A stretch of DNA of 64,000 nucleotides from assembly GCF_030816295.1 (NCBI RefSeq), contig NZ_JAUSXV010000001.1, positions 992,001 to 1,056,000 on the forward strand, given 5' to 3'. Numbering within the stretch: position 1 is the first letter of the stretch; each line of letters opens with the position of its first letter. The notes below the pieces were generated by a model. That model had not been told where the DNA came from and did not search any database. It saw only the letters and a program-made list of their open reading frames with translations. The translations under genes and the position numbers were made by a program. This DNA is from Microbacterium natoriense. Lineage in GTDB: Bacteria; Actinomycetota; Actinomycetes; Actinomycetales; Microbacteriaceae. Below, one piece after another: positions 42,364-51,251 of this stretch.

Positions 42364-42807
42364 ATGAGCGAGCATCGTCTGGACGAGATCGATCGCCGCA
42401 TCATCGCGGCGCTCACCGAAGACGCGCGAGTCCCGCTGGTGTCGCTCGCCGCCCGCGTGCATCTCTCGCGCAACGCCGTCAAGCAGCGCATGGACCGCAT
42501 GGAACGCGAGGGAGTGATCGCGGGATACACCGTCGTCTCCGGGCGCGCGGGCCGTTCGCGGGTGTCGGCCATCGTCATGGTGTATCGCAGCGACAGGATG
42601 CGCGGGGGAGGGGTGATCGCCGAGATCTCCCGCATCCCTGAAGTGCGCCGATGCGATGTGATGTCGGGGGATTTCGATCTGCTCGTGTCGCTGGAGGCGG
42701 AGTCCATGGACCGCATCGGGGAGATCTGGGAGATGCTCGCCGCGCTGCCCGGGGTGTCGAACACGGTCACGGCGGTCTCGCTCACCCGCGTCATCGACCG
42801 CGAGTGA
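42364..42807 (+). CDS. Lrp/AsnC-family transcriptional regulator
   Basis: A 147-residue regulator with the Lrp helix-turn-helix (LDEIDRRIIAALTEDARVPL, then LSRNAVKQRMDRMEREGVI) and a C-terminal RAM domain (VMSGDFDLLVSLEAESMDRI) that binds an amino acid. The ATG at 42364 is preferred over a GTG two codons upstream because GGGAGG is well spaced to it. It diverges from the PLP enzyme gene and most likely controls it in response to methionine or a related amino acid. Confidence 0.9.
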   Translation: MSEHRLDEIDRRIIAALTEDARVPLVSLAARVHLSRNAVKQRMDRMEREGVIAGYTVVSGRAGRSRVSAIVMVYRSDRMRGGGVIAEISRIPEVRRCDVMSGDFDLLVSLEAESMDRIGEIWEMLAALPGVSNTVTAVSLTRVIDRE

Positions 42808-42809
42808 GC

Positions 42810-42841
42810 GGTGGGCGGATGCTGCGCAGCATCCGCCCACC
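42810..42841. terminator. Perfect 32-base palindrome between convergent genes
   Basis: GGTGGGCGGATGCTGC is followed directly by its complement, between the Lrp gene and the minus-strand aldehyde dehydrogenase gene. It probably terminates both. Confidence 0.8.
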
Positions 42842-42851
42842 CACTCCTGCA

Positions 42852-44261
42852 TCACAGCGCGATGCAGGTCACCTTCGGCTGCGTCATCTCCTCGAAGGCG
42901 AACCGCACGCCTTCTCGGCCCATGCTCCCGTACTTGGCACCGCCGAAGGGCATGCTGTCGACGCGGTAGTCGGAGGAGTCGTTGATCATCACCCCGCCGG
43001 CCTCCAGCGACTCGGCGACGCGCAGCGCGCGGGTGACGTCCGAGGTGAACACGGCCGCGTGCAGCGCGTACTCCACGTCGTTCGCGCGCGCGACGGCCTC
43101 GTGCTCGGTGTCGAACGGCATGAGCGCCACGACGGGGGCGAAGACCTCCTCGGTCCACAGTCCGCTCGTCGCGTCGACGTTCTCGACGGCGGTCGGCCAG
43201 TACACCGAGCCCTCACGGCGATGCCCGGCGATGACGCGGGCGCCGGCTGCGACGGCATCGTCGACCGCGGCCTCGGCGCGCTCCGCCGCGGCCTGGGAGA
43301 TCATCGGACCCACATCGACCGAGGGGTCTGCCGGGTCACCGGCCGTGAGAGACGAGGTCCGCGCCGCAAGGCGATCTCGGAACTCGTCGTACACGGGGCG
43401 CGCGACGAGGAGGCGCTGGGCGCCCACGCAGTTCTGCCCCGCGGCCCAGAACGCACCGGAGACGCACGCCTCGACGGCCGCGGGGATGCCGGCATCTGCG
43501 AACACGAGCACGGGGGCGTTGCCGCCGAGCTCCATCGCGAGCCTCTTGAGACCGGCGGCGCGTGCGATCGCCTCGCCGGTCGCGAAACCGCCCGTGAACG
43601 ACACCATGCGGATGTCGCGCACCGAGACCAGCGCCTGCGCCAGGTGGCGGTCGCCGTGCACGAGTGTCACGATCTCGTCGGGGAGGCCGGCGGAAGTGAG
43701 CACCTCGACGAGCAGCTGCGCGGTCAGCGGGGTGAACTGCGACGGCTTGAGAATCACCGAGTTGCCGCCGGCGATGGCGGGTCCGAGCTTGTGCGCGACG
43801 AGGTTGAGTGCGTCGTTGTACGGCGTGATGGCGAGGATCACGCCCAGCGGCTCCCGGGTGTACCAGCCGCGCCGATCGGCCGAGCCCTCGTACGCGTCGA
43901 AGGGGATGACCTCTCCCTGGAACGACCGCGCGGTCTCGGCCGAGAGCGACAGGGTCGTGATCGCCCGGCCGACCTCCTTGCGCGCCTGGACGATCGTCTT
44001 GCCTGCTTCGCGCACGATGAGCGCCGAGGCCTCGTCGGCACGATCCTCGAGCAGTCGCGCGGCACGGGCGAGGATGGCATGCCGTTCGAATCGGGTGAGC
44101 TCCCGCGACAGCGACGCCCCGAGGCGGGCGCGCGCCATGATCTCAGCGACGTCTGCGGCATCGCTCTGCACCACCTGCCCGATGATCTCGTCCGAGAAGG
44201 GATCACGGACGGTCAGCAGCGAGTACGCGGGAGCGGGCGGAAGCATGGTCTGCAGGCTCAT
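42852..44261 (-). CDS. NAD(P)-dependent aldehyde dehydrogenase
   Basis: A 469-residue ALDH-superfamily enzyme with catalytic Cys278 (GQNCVGAQ), general-base Glu244 (ELGGNAP) and oxyanion Asn149 (ITPYND). The DPFSDEIIGQV opening and short length resemble the succinate-semialdehyde, glyceraldehyde-3-phosphate and phosphonoacetaldehyde groups. Its ATG overlaps the stop of the homoserine-dehydrogenase-like gene by four bases. This pairing suggests that the aldehyde made by that enzyme, aspartate semialdehyde, may be its substrate. Confidence 0.88.
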   Translation of the reverse strand: MSLQTMLPPAPAYSLLTVRDPFSDEIIGQVVQSDAADVAEIMARARLGASLSRELTRFERHAILARAARLLEDRADEASALIVREAGKTIVQARKEVGRAITTLSLSAETARSFQGEVIPFDAYEGSADRRGWYTREPLGVILAITPYNDALNLVAHKLGPAIAGGNSVILKPSQFTPLTAQLLVEVLTSAGLPDEIVTLVHGDRHLAQALVSVRDIRMVSFTGGFATGEAIARAAGLKRLAMELGGNAPVLVFADAGIPAAVEACVSGAFWAAGQNCVGAQRLLVARPVYDEFRDRLAARTSSLTAGDPADPSVDVGPMISQAAAERAEAAVDDAVAAGARVIAGHRREGSVYWPTAVENVDATSGLWTEEVFAPVVALMPFDTEHEAVARANDVEYALHAAVFTSDVTRALRVAESLEAGGVMINDSSDYRVDSMPFGGAKYGSMGREGVRFAFEEMTQPKVTCIAL

Positions 44262-45313
44262 CGTGCAACTCCGGCCAGAGCGGTCTGGTGCGCGTCGATC
44301 GCGATGATGTCGGAGAGCAGGGCGTACGCCGTCTCCATGCGCCCGGCACCCGGGCCGGAGATCGTCACCGTGCCCAGCAGATCGGTGGTGAAGGCGACGG
44401 CGTTGGTGGCTCCGGAGATTCCGGCCAGAGGATGCTCGGCCCCCAGCGCGAGCGGCTGGACCGATGCCGTCACCGATCCCGACTCGTCGCGGGCGATCGA
44501 GCCGACCAGCTTCCAGCGCTCGCCGTCGGCCGCAGCCGCAGCGACGTCGTGCTCGGTGATCCCGCTGATGCCCGTGCGGCTCACGTCGGCCGTGGTGATG
44601 CCGGCGCCGAGGATCTCGTTGGCGAGGATGACGACCTTGAGCTGCACATCCGATCCCTCGACATCGGCGGTCGGATCGGCCTCCGCGTAGCCGAGCGCCT
44701 GAGCCTCGGCGACGGCGGCGTCGAGAGAGGCCCCCGCCTCCATCCGCCCGAGCACGAAGTTGCTGGTGCCGTTGAGGATGCCCTGGATGCTCGAGATCTG
44801 GAGGCCCTTCAGCGTCTCCGCAGCGAGACGCAGCACGGGAGTGCCGCTCATCACCGAGCCCTCGTACTCGAACCGCACGCGGTGCGCCTCGGCCAACGCC
44901 GACAGCTCGCGGCCGGCCAGAGCCACGGGGCCCTTGTTGGTCGTGGTCACGCTCTTGCCCGATTCGAGGGCGGCGCGCACGTGCGAGACGGCCGGTTCCC
45001 CGTCGATCGGGTTCGTGAAGGTCGCCTCGACCACGATGTCCGCTGTCGTATGGCGGATGACGTGTTCGTTCTTCGGCTCGGAATCGCCGCCGGGCATCCC
45101 GGCGAAGCTCTGGTCACCCGTCATCGAGAGCACGGCGGCCAGGTCGATGCCTCCGCTCTGCATGAGCGACCCGAAGCGCAGGTCGGTGATCGCCACGACG
45201 CGCAAGGTGCAGCCGATGTCCGCGGCGAGGCGCTCGCCGCGGGAGTGGATGATCTCGGCGAGCGCCCGGTTGACGCCTCCGAAGCCGATGAGAGCGATGT
45301 CGTGGTGGCTCAC
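44258..45313 (-). CDS. Homoserine dehydrogenase-like protein without ACT domain
   Basis: A 351-residue NAD(P)-linked enzyme with a Rossmann start IALIGFGGVNRALAEII, the NKGPVAL motif, GILNGTSNFVLGRM and ALGYAEADPTADVEGSDVQLK, all hallmarks of the homoserine dehydrogenase fold. It lacks the C-terminal ACT domain that lets the biosynthetic enzyme be inhibited by threonine. TNKGPVAL and GSVMSGTPV replace the more usual ANK and A-GG-P forms. With the adjacent aldehyde dehydrogenase it could degrade homoserine to aspartate. GGAGA precedes the GTG start. Confidence 0.85.
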   Translation of the reverse strand: MSHHDIALIGFGGVNRALAEIIHSRGERLAADIGCTLRVVAITDLRFGSLMQSGGIDLAAVLSMTGDQSFAGMPGGDSEPKNEHVIRHTTADIVVEATFTNPIDGEPAVSHVRAALESGKSVTTTNKGPVALAGRELSALAEAHRVRFEYEGSVMSGTPVLRLAAETLKGLQISSIQGILNGTSNFVLGRMEAGASLDAAVAEAQALGYAEADPTADVEGSDVQLKVVILANEILGAGITTADVSRTGISGITEHDVAAAAADGERWKLVGSIARDESGSVTASVQPLALGAEHPLAGISGATNAVAFTTDLLGTVTISGPGAGRMETAYALLSDIIAIDAHQTALAGVAR

Positions 45314-45449
45314 GGGGTTCTCCAGTTCTTGATGGGGATGCCGCGCGGCGACGCCGTGCGGGGCAGATCTCCATCGTCGGCTCGGGTGATGTCCGTGCGC
45401 CCCTTCCGGAACGGCCGCGGACATGGGCGCATTGTCCGCCGCGATGACG

Positions 45450-45473
45450 GATCGCCCGCTCTGGCCGAGAGCG
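45450..45473. repeat. Hairpin between the divergent permease and hom-like genes
   Basis: GCCCGCTCT and AGAGCGGGC can form a stem. The 292-base gap 45314-45605 otherwise contains promoter signals and no gene. Confidence 0.5.
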
Positions 45474-45545
45474 GGCACGGATGCGGATCGGGTTCTTGTG
45501 GGATGCCGCGTCGCCGGGGTAGTGTCCCGGCAACCCACAAAAAGA

Positions 45546-45579
45546 TGCATCATAAACACAAGGATGTGAATATGATGCA
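45546..45579. promoter_or_regulatory. Palindromic operator and promoter of the amino-acid permease
   Basis: TGCATCAT (45546-45553) and ATGATGCA (45572-45579) are exact inverted repeats. TATGAT at 45571-45576 fits a forward -10 box and its mirror image fits a reverse one. The half-site is similar to the Lrp operator at 42317-42352. Confidence 0.65.
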
Positions 45580-45605
45580 CATAGCACCCGATTGCGAGTT
45601 TCCCG

Positions 45606-47081
45606 ATGACGCCACTCCCGGGGGAGAAGACCCTCCCCAATGCCCTGCCGCACACCACGGCTACCCAGGTGCCGCTGAGGCGTCTCCAGCGCACGATGGA
45701 CGCGCGGCATCTCATCATGATCGCCCTCGGAGGCGTGATCGGCTCCGGCCTCTTCCTCAGCTCCGGGTACACGATCTCGCAGGCCGGCCCTCTCGGCGCG
45801 ATCATCGCGTACCTCATCGGCGCGGCCGTCGTCTACCTCGTCATGGCGTGCCTCGGTGAGCTCGCTATCGCCTACCCGGTCTCCGGGGCGTTCCACATCT
45901 ACGCCGCGCGCTCGATCGGCCCCGCAACGGGCTTCACGACCGCGTGGCTCTACTGGCTGTGCTGGGTGGTGGCGCTCGGATCCGAGTTCACCGCCGCCGG
46001 TATCCTCATGCAGCGATGGTTCCCCGGCGTCGCCGTCTGGGTCTGGTGCCTCGTCTTCGCCGCCGTGCTCTTCATCCTGAACGCGATCTCGGCGCGAGTC
46101 TTCGGCGAAGCCGAGTTCTGGTTCTCCCTCGTCAAGGTCGTCGCGATCGTCGCGCTGATCGTCCTGGGCGCCGCGGCGGTCTTCGGCTTCACGCCGCTGT
46201 CAGCCGAGCATCCTCCTGCCCTGCTCTTCAGCAACTTCGAGACACCTGGCGGGCTCTTCCCCAACGGATTCAGCGGCGTCCTCATCACCTCGCTCGCCGT
46301 CTTCTACGCCTTCAGCGGCTCGGAGCTCATCGGAGTCGCCGCCGGCGAGACCAAGGACCCGGCGAAGAACATCCCGAAGGCCCTGCGATCGACGGTGCTC
46401 CGGCTGGTCGTGCTCTTCGTCGGCGCGATCACGGTGGTCGCCGCGATCCTCCCGTATGACCAGGCCGGCGTCACGAGCAGCCCCTTCGTCGACGTCTTCC
46501 AGTACGTCGGGGTGCCGTTCGCGGCCGACATCATGAACTTCGTCATCATCACCGCGCTCCTCTCGGCGGGGAACAGCGGGCTCTTCTCCTGTGCGCGCAT
46601 GCTGTTCTCCCTTGCCGAGGAAGGGCACGCTCCGAAGGCGCTGACCCGCCTCACGAAGCGCGGAGTTCCGATCATCGCTCTCAGCGTCAGCATCCTGATC
46701 GGCATGGTCTCGCTGCTCACCAGTGTCATCGCCGCGGGAACCGTGTACCTCGTGCTCGTGTCGATCGCGGGTTTCGCGGTCGTGGCGGTGTGGATGTCGA
46801 TCGTCGCCTCGCTGTACTTCCACCGGCGAAAGTTCGTCAGAGAGGGCGGGCGCGTCGCCGACCTCGCGTACCGCACCCCGCTGTACCCGGTTCTGCCGAT
46901 CGTCGCCTTCGCACTTCTGCTGGTCTCGGTCATCGCGATCGCCTTCGACCCGAACCAGGTCGCCGCGCTCTACTTCGGCCTGCCGTTCGTCGGCGCGTGC
47001 TACCTGTACTTCTGGTGGCGGCACGGACGCAAGGGCCACGCGACTGCCGTGGACCACGAGTCCGAATCCGACGGGGTCTGA
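45606..47081 (+). CDS. APC-family amino acid permease
   Basis: A 491-residue, twelve-helix transporter of the amino acid permease (AAT) family. The opening RRLQRTMDARHLIMIALGGVIGSGLF is diagnostic, followed by GPLGAIIAYLIGAAVVYLVM and ELIGVAAGETKDPAKNIPKA. It belongs with the GABA/proline/lysine permease group, and the exact amino acid is not visible. It diverges from the homoserine-dehydrogenase and aldehyde-dehydrogenase genes, and the likely substrate is one that they degrade. Confidence 0.9.
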   Translation: MTPLPGEKTLPNALPHTTATQVPLRRLQRTMDARHLIMIALGGVIGSGLFLSSGYTISQAGPLGAIIAYLIGAAVVYLVMACLGELAIAYPVSGAFHIYAARSIGPATGFTTAWLYWLCWVVALGSEFTAAGILMQRWFPGVAVWVWCLVFAAVLFILNAISARVFGEAEFWFSLVKVVAIVALIVLGAAAVFGFTPLSAEHPPALLFSNFETPGGLFPNGFSGVLITSLAVFYAFSGSELIGVAAGETKDPAKNIPKALRSTVLRLVVLFVGAITVVAAILPYDQAGVTSSPFVDVFQYVGVPFAADIMNFVIITALLSAGNSGLFSCARMLFSLAEEGHAPKALTRLTKRGVPIIALSVSILIGMVSLLTSVIAAGTVYLVLVSIAGFAVVAVWMSIVASLYFHRRKFVREGGRVADLAYRTPLYPVLPIVAFALLLVSVIAIAFDPNQVAALYFGLPFVGACYLYFWWRHGRKGHATAVDHESESDGV

Positions 47082-47154
47082 CTGCTCCGCACTGATCGAC
47101 GGACGAGCGGGACGCTCCTGCGCAGGGGGCGGCGGCCACGCCGGCCCCTGCGGT

Positions 47155-47160
47155 TAGGCT
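47155..47160 (+). promoter_or_regulatory. Putative -10 box of the first iclR-type gene
   Basis: TAGGCT lies 31 bases before the GTG, giving a short leader with GGAGGAG as ribosome binding site. Confidence 0.45.
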
Positions 47161-47191
47161 GGCGGTCTCGACGCGTGGAGGAGATCGCACG

Positions 47192-47941
47192 GTGGCATCA
47201 TCATCGCTGACCCAGGGGCTCGCCCTCCTGGCCGCCGCCGTCGAACAGGAACGCTCCGCTCGTCCCGGTGTCACGGCTTCCCGCCTCGCGGAGTACACGG
47301 GCATCGAGCGGAGCCGGGTCTCCCGCCTCAGCCGCGAGCTGAGCGAGCGGCGGCTTCTCGAGCGCGACGGCGACGCGCTCTTCACCGCCGGCGCGGAGTT
47401 CTTCCGCACTGCGGCTGCGCTCAACGTGTCCTGGCTGCGGGAGTCGCGTGTCGCGCTCCGCTCCCTCGCATCCGCTCTCGGCATGAACGCGTTCATCACC
47501 GTCGCCGAGGGAGTGCGCGGCGTGGTCCTGAGGCACGAGACCGCCGCGGAGGGTCCCGATCGCTCCCTCAGGGACGGCCTGGTGACGCCGATCTGGTGCA
47601 CCGGAGCAGGGCGGGCGCTGCTGTGGGATCACGGCCGCGCCGACATCGAGACCCTGCTCCGCGACGTGCAGTTCGTCGGGGTGGGCGGACCGACTGCGCC
47701 ACGTTCTGCGGACGAGGTCGAGCGGATGCAGGAGCGCGACCGTGCGGCCGGATTGATCTCCGCACGGGAGGAGTACGACCAGGGCGTGGACGAGTTCGCT
47801 CTTCCCATCCGGCATGGCGGCGCGGTCATCGCCTCGATCGCCGTGCGCGGCCGGCACACGGCCAAGGGGCCGAGCCGGCGGACCAGGATGCTGCTCGAGC
47901 AGTTCTCGCAGCAGCTCAGCGATATCGCAGAGCGCGGCTGA
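47192..47941 (+). CDS. IclR-family regulator (first of a convergent pair)
   Basis: A 249-residue regulator with an N-terminal winged helix (TASRLAEYTGIERSRVSRLS) and a C-terminal IclR effector domain (LVTPIWCTGAGRALLWD, then YDQGVDEFALPIRHGGAVIASIAV). It follows the permease gene and probably responds to a catabolite of the imported amino acid. It is convergent with a second IclR gene, eight bases away, and the two share features (IERSRVSR / RERSQVSR), suggesting an old duplication. Confidence 0.88.
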   Translation: MASSSLTQGLALLAAAVEQERSARPGVTASRLAEYTGIERSRVSRLSRELSERRLLERDGDALFTAGAEFFRTAAALNVSWLRESRVALRSLASALGMNAFITVAEGVRGVVLRHETAAEGPDRSLRDGLVTPIWCTGAGRALLWDHGRADIETLLRDVQFVGVGGPTAPRSADEVERMQERDRAAGLISAREEYDQGVDEFALPIRHGGAVIASIAVRGRHTAKGPSRRTRMLLEQFSQQLSDIAERG

Positions 47942-47949
47942 GCCTCATC

Positions 47950-48735
47950 TCACGCGCTTCGCGGCGCACCGAGGGCGTCTGAGAGGGCGGTCGCCGCGCG
48001 GGCGCACGCCGCACCGCACTCGGCCGCACGCGCCGACATCGCCTCGCGTGCACCCACCACCTGGATCGCGGCGACGACCTCTCCGCGGAAGTCCCAGACG
48101 GGAGCCGCGACCGAGTACAGCTCCGCCTCCGCCTCCTGATCGACGATCGAGTAGCCGCGGCTGCGATCGTCATCGAGCCTCGACAGGAACTCCTCGATCG
48201 ACAGCGGCGTCCGCGGCCCTTGCGGCGAGAACTCGGTCGTCTCGAAGACGGCGCGGACCTCTTCGTCGGCCGCGTCCCAGAGCGTCGCCCGCCCGGCATC
48301 ACTGCAGTAGGCGGGATATGCGCGCCCGATCCACGAGCCGATCATCCGCGAGGCAGCTGGCAGGCTCTCGAGCATCGTGAGCGTCGTCGCGCCCTGCAGC
48401 ACGCTCAGGAACGCGGCCTCGCCCAGCTCGGCGGAGAGGCTCTGCAGCACAGCGAGGCCGTGCACGCGCATCCTCTGCGCCGTGAGCTCCTGCGCGGTCG
48501 CGTACCACCCCCAGGCGAGATCGAAGGAGCGATCGGCGCGACGCTCGATCAGGCCGCTGTCGGCCAGAGTGGCCAGGGTGCGCGACACCTGGGAGCGCTC
48601 GCGGTCGAGCACGCGGGCGATCTCCGCCACCGTCGGCTTACCGCCGTCTCGACGCAGCGCGGTCAGCGCGGTCAGAACGTCCATGCCGCGACCCATGCTC
48701 GTCGAAGGGGAGACGGACTCTCGGGCTTGCGGCAT
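47950..48735 (-). CDS. IclR-family regulator (second of a convergent pair)
   Basis: A 261-residue IclR protein: helix-turn-helix TVAEIARVLDRERSQVSRTL and effector domain IGRAYPAYCSDAGRATLWDA then GYSIVDQEAEAELYSVAAPV. The ATG lies six nucleotides after a TAGCCT -10 box, so it is probably leaderless. Targets are unknown. The permease and amino-acid genes nearby, or the divergent peptidase gene, are candidates. Confidence 0.88.
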   Translation of the reverse strand: MPQARESVSPSTSMGRGMDVLTALTALRRDGGKPTVAEIARVLDRERSQVSRTLATLADSGLIERRADRSFDLAWGWYATAQELTAQRMRVHGLAVLQSLSAELGEAAFLSVLQGATTLTMLESLPAASRMIGSWIGRAYPAYCSDAGRATLWDAADEEVRAVFETTEFSPQGPRTPLSIEEFLSRLDDDRSRGYSIVDQEAEAELYSVAAPVWDFRGEVVAAIQVVGAREAMSARAAECGAACARAATALSDALGAPRSA

Positions 48736-48747
48736 GCAATGAGGCTA
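48736..48747 (-). promoter_or_regulatory. Leaderless-type promoter of the second iclR-type gene
   Basis: TAGCCT (minus strand, 48747-48742) lies six nucleotides before the ATG at 48735. Confidence 0.45.
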
Positions 48748-48798
48748 CAAGCATGCGTCCGCGTTGGCGTCGTCCCCGCGGTCGGCGACAATGGAGTC

Positions 48799-49728
48799 AT
48801 GCATCTTCCGCGGCAGCCCCAGCACGCGCCGCCGCGTTCCCCGATCCACGGTCCCGCGCTGCCGATCGGGCTCGCGGTCACGGCGATCGGCATCCTCATC
48901 GCGATCGGCACGGCGCCGACGAACGGAGCGTCCGCCGAGCAGACGATGCCCGAACCCAGCGTCGTGGAGGCGGTGCCGGGGATCGAGCTGGATGCGATCG
49001 CGGCAGCCGATCCGTGTTCCGAGCCCGCCGTGCAGGCGGCCATCGCGAGCGCGGATGACGCCGCCACCATCGCCGCGTTCGGCGGGGGCGAGAGCTTCCG
49101 CGAGGCCGTCGTCGCCGGCAACGCCCCGTGCATCGCCCTGAACGACCCCTCGCACGTCTGGGTCGTGGTCAACAAGGCGCGGCCGCTCGACCCGATCGAC
49201 TTCACACCGCAGCCGCTCACGGCGGCGCCGCTGCAGCTCACGACCGGGTCGGGGCAGGCGCGATCCGATGTCGCCGCAGCCGTCGGCGAACTCGCCGCGG
49301 GGGCTGCGGCCGACGGCGTAGGGCAGATCGGCGCCAACAACGGCTATCGCTCCTACGACCTGCAGGTTCGCACCTACGCCTCGCACGTGCGGGCGGAGGG
49401 GCAGGATCACGCGGATGCCGCATCCGCGCGGGCCGGGCACAGCGAGCACCAGACGGGTCTGGCCCTCGACCTCGTCGCGTGCGCTCCCTGCGGCGGCATC
49501 GAGGCTTTCGGCGCGACGCCACAGGGCGCCTGGGTCGCCGAGCACGCGTGGGAGTACGGCTTCATCGTGCGCTACGAAGACGGATCGACTCCGATCAGCG
49601 GATACATGCCCGAACCATGGCACGTCCGCTACATCGGCGTCGAGCTGGCGGAGGCGTACCACGCGGGGGGCTTCCACACGCTCGAGGAGTTCTTCGGGCT
49701 GCCGGCCGCGCCCGATTATCTGCAGTGA
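48799..49728 (+). CDS. D-alanyl-D-alanine carboxypeptidase, VanY-like
   Basis: A 309-residue exported zinc peptidase. A single N-terminal hydrophobic segment (PIGLAVTAIGILIAIGTA, about residues 22-39) acts as signal or anchor. The C-terminal M15B domain has SARAGHSEHQTGLALDL with the His and Asp zinc ligands and MPEPWHVRYIG with the catalytic Glu and the last His. It should trim peptidoglycan stem peptides. The start has GGAG only two bases upstream, so translation may instead be leaderless from a GACAAT-like -10 box. Confidence 0.88.
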   Translation: MHLPRQPQHAPPRSPIHGPALPIGLAVTAIGILIAIGTAPTNGASAEQTMPEPSVVEAVPGIELDAIAAADPCSEPAVQAAIASADDAATIAAFGGGESFREAVVAGNAPCIALNDPSHVWVVVNKARPLDPIDFTPQPLTAAPLQLTTGSGQARSDVAAAVGELAAGAAADGVGQIGANNGYRSYDLQVRTYASHVRAEGQDHADAASARAGHSEHQTGLALDLVACAPCGGIEAFGATPQGAWVAEHAWEYGFIVRYEDGSTPISGYMPEPWHVRYIGVELAEAYHAGGFHTLEEFFGLPAAPDYLQ

Positions 49729-49777
49729 ACAACGCAGGGCCGCAGCATCCGCCGATCGCGGTACTGAGTCTCACCAA

Positions 49778-49809
49778 ATGTGGAATCAGTTCTCATTCCG
49801 ACATAGAAT
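49778..49809 (+). promoter_or_regulatory. Palindromic operator and -10 box of the acyl-CoA dehydrogenase gene
   Basis: ATGTGGAAT and ATTCCGACAT (49778-49804) form an imperfect inverted repeat that overlaps TAGAAT (49804-49809). The likely regulator is not encoded next door. Confidence 0.55.
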
Positions 49810-49849
49810 CTCGGGAGCAACGACGCACGAGACTCATCGGAGGACCCCC

Positions 49850-51013
49850 ATGGAACGCGACATCTACGAAGAGGACCACGAGGCCTTCCGCGACCTCGTC
49901 AAGGACTTCGTCAAGCGCCACGTCACGAACGAGGCGATCGAGAAGTGGGATGCCGCGGGTGAGATCGACCGCGAGACCATGCTGGCGGCGGGAGAGGCCG
50001 GTCTGATCGGACTCTCCGTCCCCGAGGAGTTCGGCGGCGCGGGAATGCTGCAGGACTACCGCTTCCGCACGATCGTGATGGAAGAGGTCATCGCGTCCGG
50101 TGCGGGCTCGCTCGCCGGCGCCTTCGGCATCCAGGACGACCTGGCCGTCCCGTACCTCGTGCACATGGGCACGCAGGAGCAGAAGGAGAAGTGGCTGCCG
50201 CGCATGGCCACCGGCGAGGTGCTCGGCGCTCTCGCGATGACCGACCCGGGCGCCGGCTCCGATCTGCGTGGCATCAAGACCAACGCGAAGAAGGTCGACG
50301 GCGGCTACATCCTCAACGGCGCGAAGACCTTCATCTCCTCGGGCACGACGGCCGACGTCGTCGTGACCTTCGTCAAGACCGGCGAGGGCAACCGTCCCGA
50401 CGCTTTCAGCCTGCTGCTCGTCGAGAAGGGCATGGAAGGCTTCGACCAGGGCAAGAAGCTCCGCAAGATGGGCTTCCACGGCTGGGACACCGCCGAGCTC
50501 AGCTTCACCGACGTGTTCGTCCCCGACGAGAACCTCATCAGCGGCAAGGAGGGCCAGGGATTCATCCAGCTCATGCTGAACCTGCCGCTCGAGCGTCTGT
50601 CGATCGGTGTGGCCGCCGCGGCCGCCGCGCAGGCAGCGCTCGACTGGACCGTGGCCTACACGAAGGATCGCGAGGCGTTCGGCGAGCGCATCGCCGACTT
50701 CCAGAACACCCGCTTCCGGCTGGCCGACATGTCGGCCACGACCGACGCGATGTGGGCGTACATCGACCGCGCCCTGCTCGCGTACAAGGACAAGAAGCTC
50801 ACCGCGGAAGACGCGGCGAAGGTCAAGTTCTGGGCGACCGAGCGCGAGTGGGAGGTGCTCGACACGGGCGTGCAGCTGCACGGCGGCTACGGCTACATCA
50901 TGGAGTACCCGATCGCGCGGGCCTTCACCGACGCCCGCGTTCACCGCATCTACGGCGGAACGAACGAGATCATGCGCGACCTGGTGGGTCGCCAGATCGT
51001 CGGCAAGCGCTGA
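49850..51013 (+). CDS. Acyl-CoA dehydrogenase
   Basis: A 387-residue FAD enzyme of fatty-acid or branched-chain acyl-CoA oxidation. It shows LALAMTDPGAGSDL-type LGALAMTDPGAGSDLRG, the FAD/substrate segment GFHGWDTAELSFTDV, and VQLHGGYGYIMEYPIARAFTDAR followed by YGGTNEIMRD. The catalytic base is probably Glu in GGTNEIM, the long-chain/short-chain position. CGGAGGACC precedes the ATG. It stands alone, so the acyl chain cannot be inferred. Confidence 0.93.
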   Translation: MERDIYEEDHEAFRDLVKDFVKRHVTNEAIEKWDAAGEIDRETMLAAGEAGLIGLSVPEEFGGAGMLQDYRFRTIVMEEVIASGAGSLAGAFGIQDDLAVPYLVHMGTQEQKEKWLPRMATGEVLGALAMTDPGAGSDLRGIKTNAKKVDGGYILNGAKTFISSGTTADVVVTFVKTGEGNRPDAFSLLLVEKGMEGFDQGKKLRKMGFHGWDTAELSFTDVFVPDENLISGKEGQGFIQLMLNLPLERLSIGVAAAAAAQAALDWTVAYTKDREAFGERIADFQNTRFRLADMSATTDAMWAYIDRALLAYKDKKLTAEDAAKVKFWATEREWEVLDTGVQLHGGYGYIMEYPIARAFTDARVHRIYGGTNEIMRDLVGRQIVGKR

Positions 51014-51021
51014 GCCGAGGA

Positions 51022-51056
51022 GGGATGAGAGGGCGGATTCCCCCTCTCTGACATCC
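51022..51056 (+). terminator. Hairpin after the acyl-CoA dehydrogenase gene
   Basis: GGGATGAGAGGG pairs imperfectly with CCCTCTCTGACATCCC about ten bases past the stop. Confidence 0.6.
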
Positions 51057-51085
51057 CAATATTCTGCCACCTGAGCAGGGATTAG

Positions 51086-51121
51086 ATCCGCGCTGTCCGC
51101 CAAATGGCGGACAGCGCGGAT
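51086..51121 (+). terminator. Very stable 17-bp hairpin
   Basis: ATCCGCGCTGTCCGCCA (51086-51102) and its exact complement (51105-51121) flank a two-base loop and are followed by TTTGTTAA. It insulates the exopolysaccharide locus from upstream transcription. The rest of the gap to 51251 shows no gene. Confidence 0.85.
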
Positions 51122-51251
51122 TTGTTAACGGCGTATGACGAATCTCGTCAGAAGCTTGCGCGCGGTCGCGAGTGCTCTCACACTCGGCCTTACCGAAAGC
51201 GCCCCCAGCGTCGCGGGCTCCACCAACCGTTCGAACTGTTGAGGGAGTGCG

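Noticed and set aside
41060..43158. N-terminal extension of the PLP enzyme to a 698-residue protein
   Set aside because: The extra residues run antisense through the lrp gene and its operator. The enzyme starts at 42267 like its relatives.
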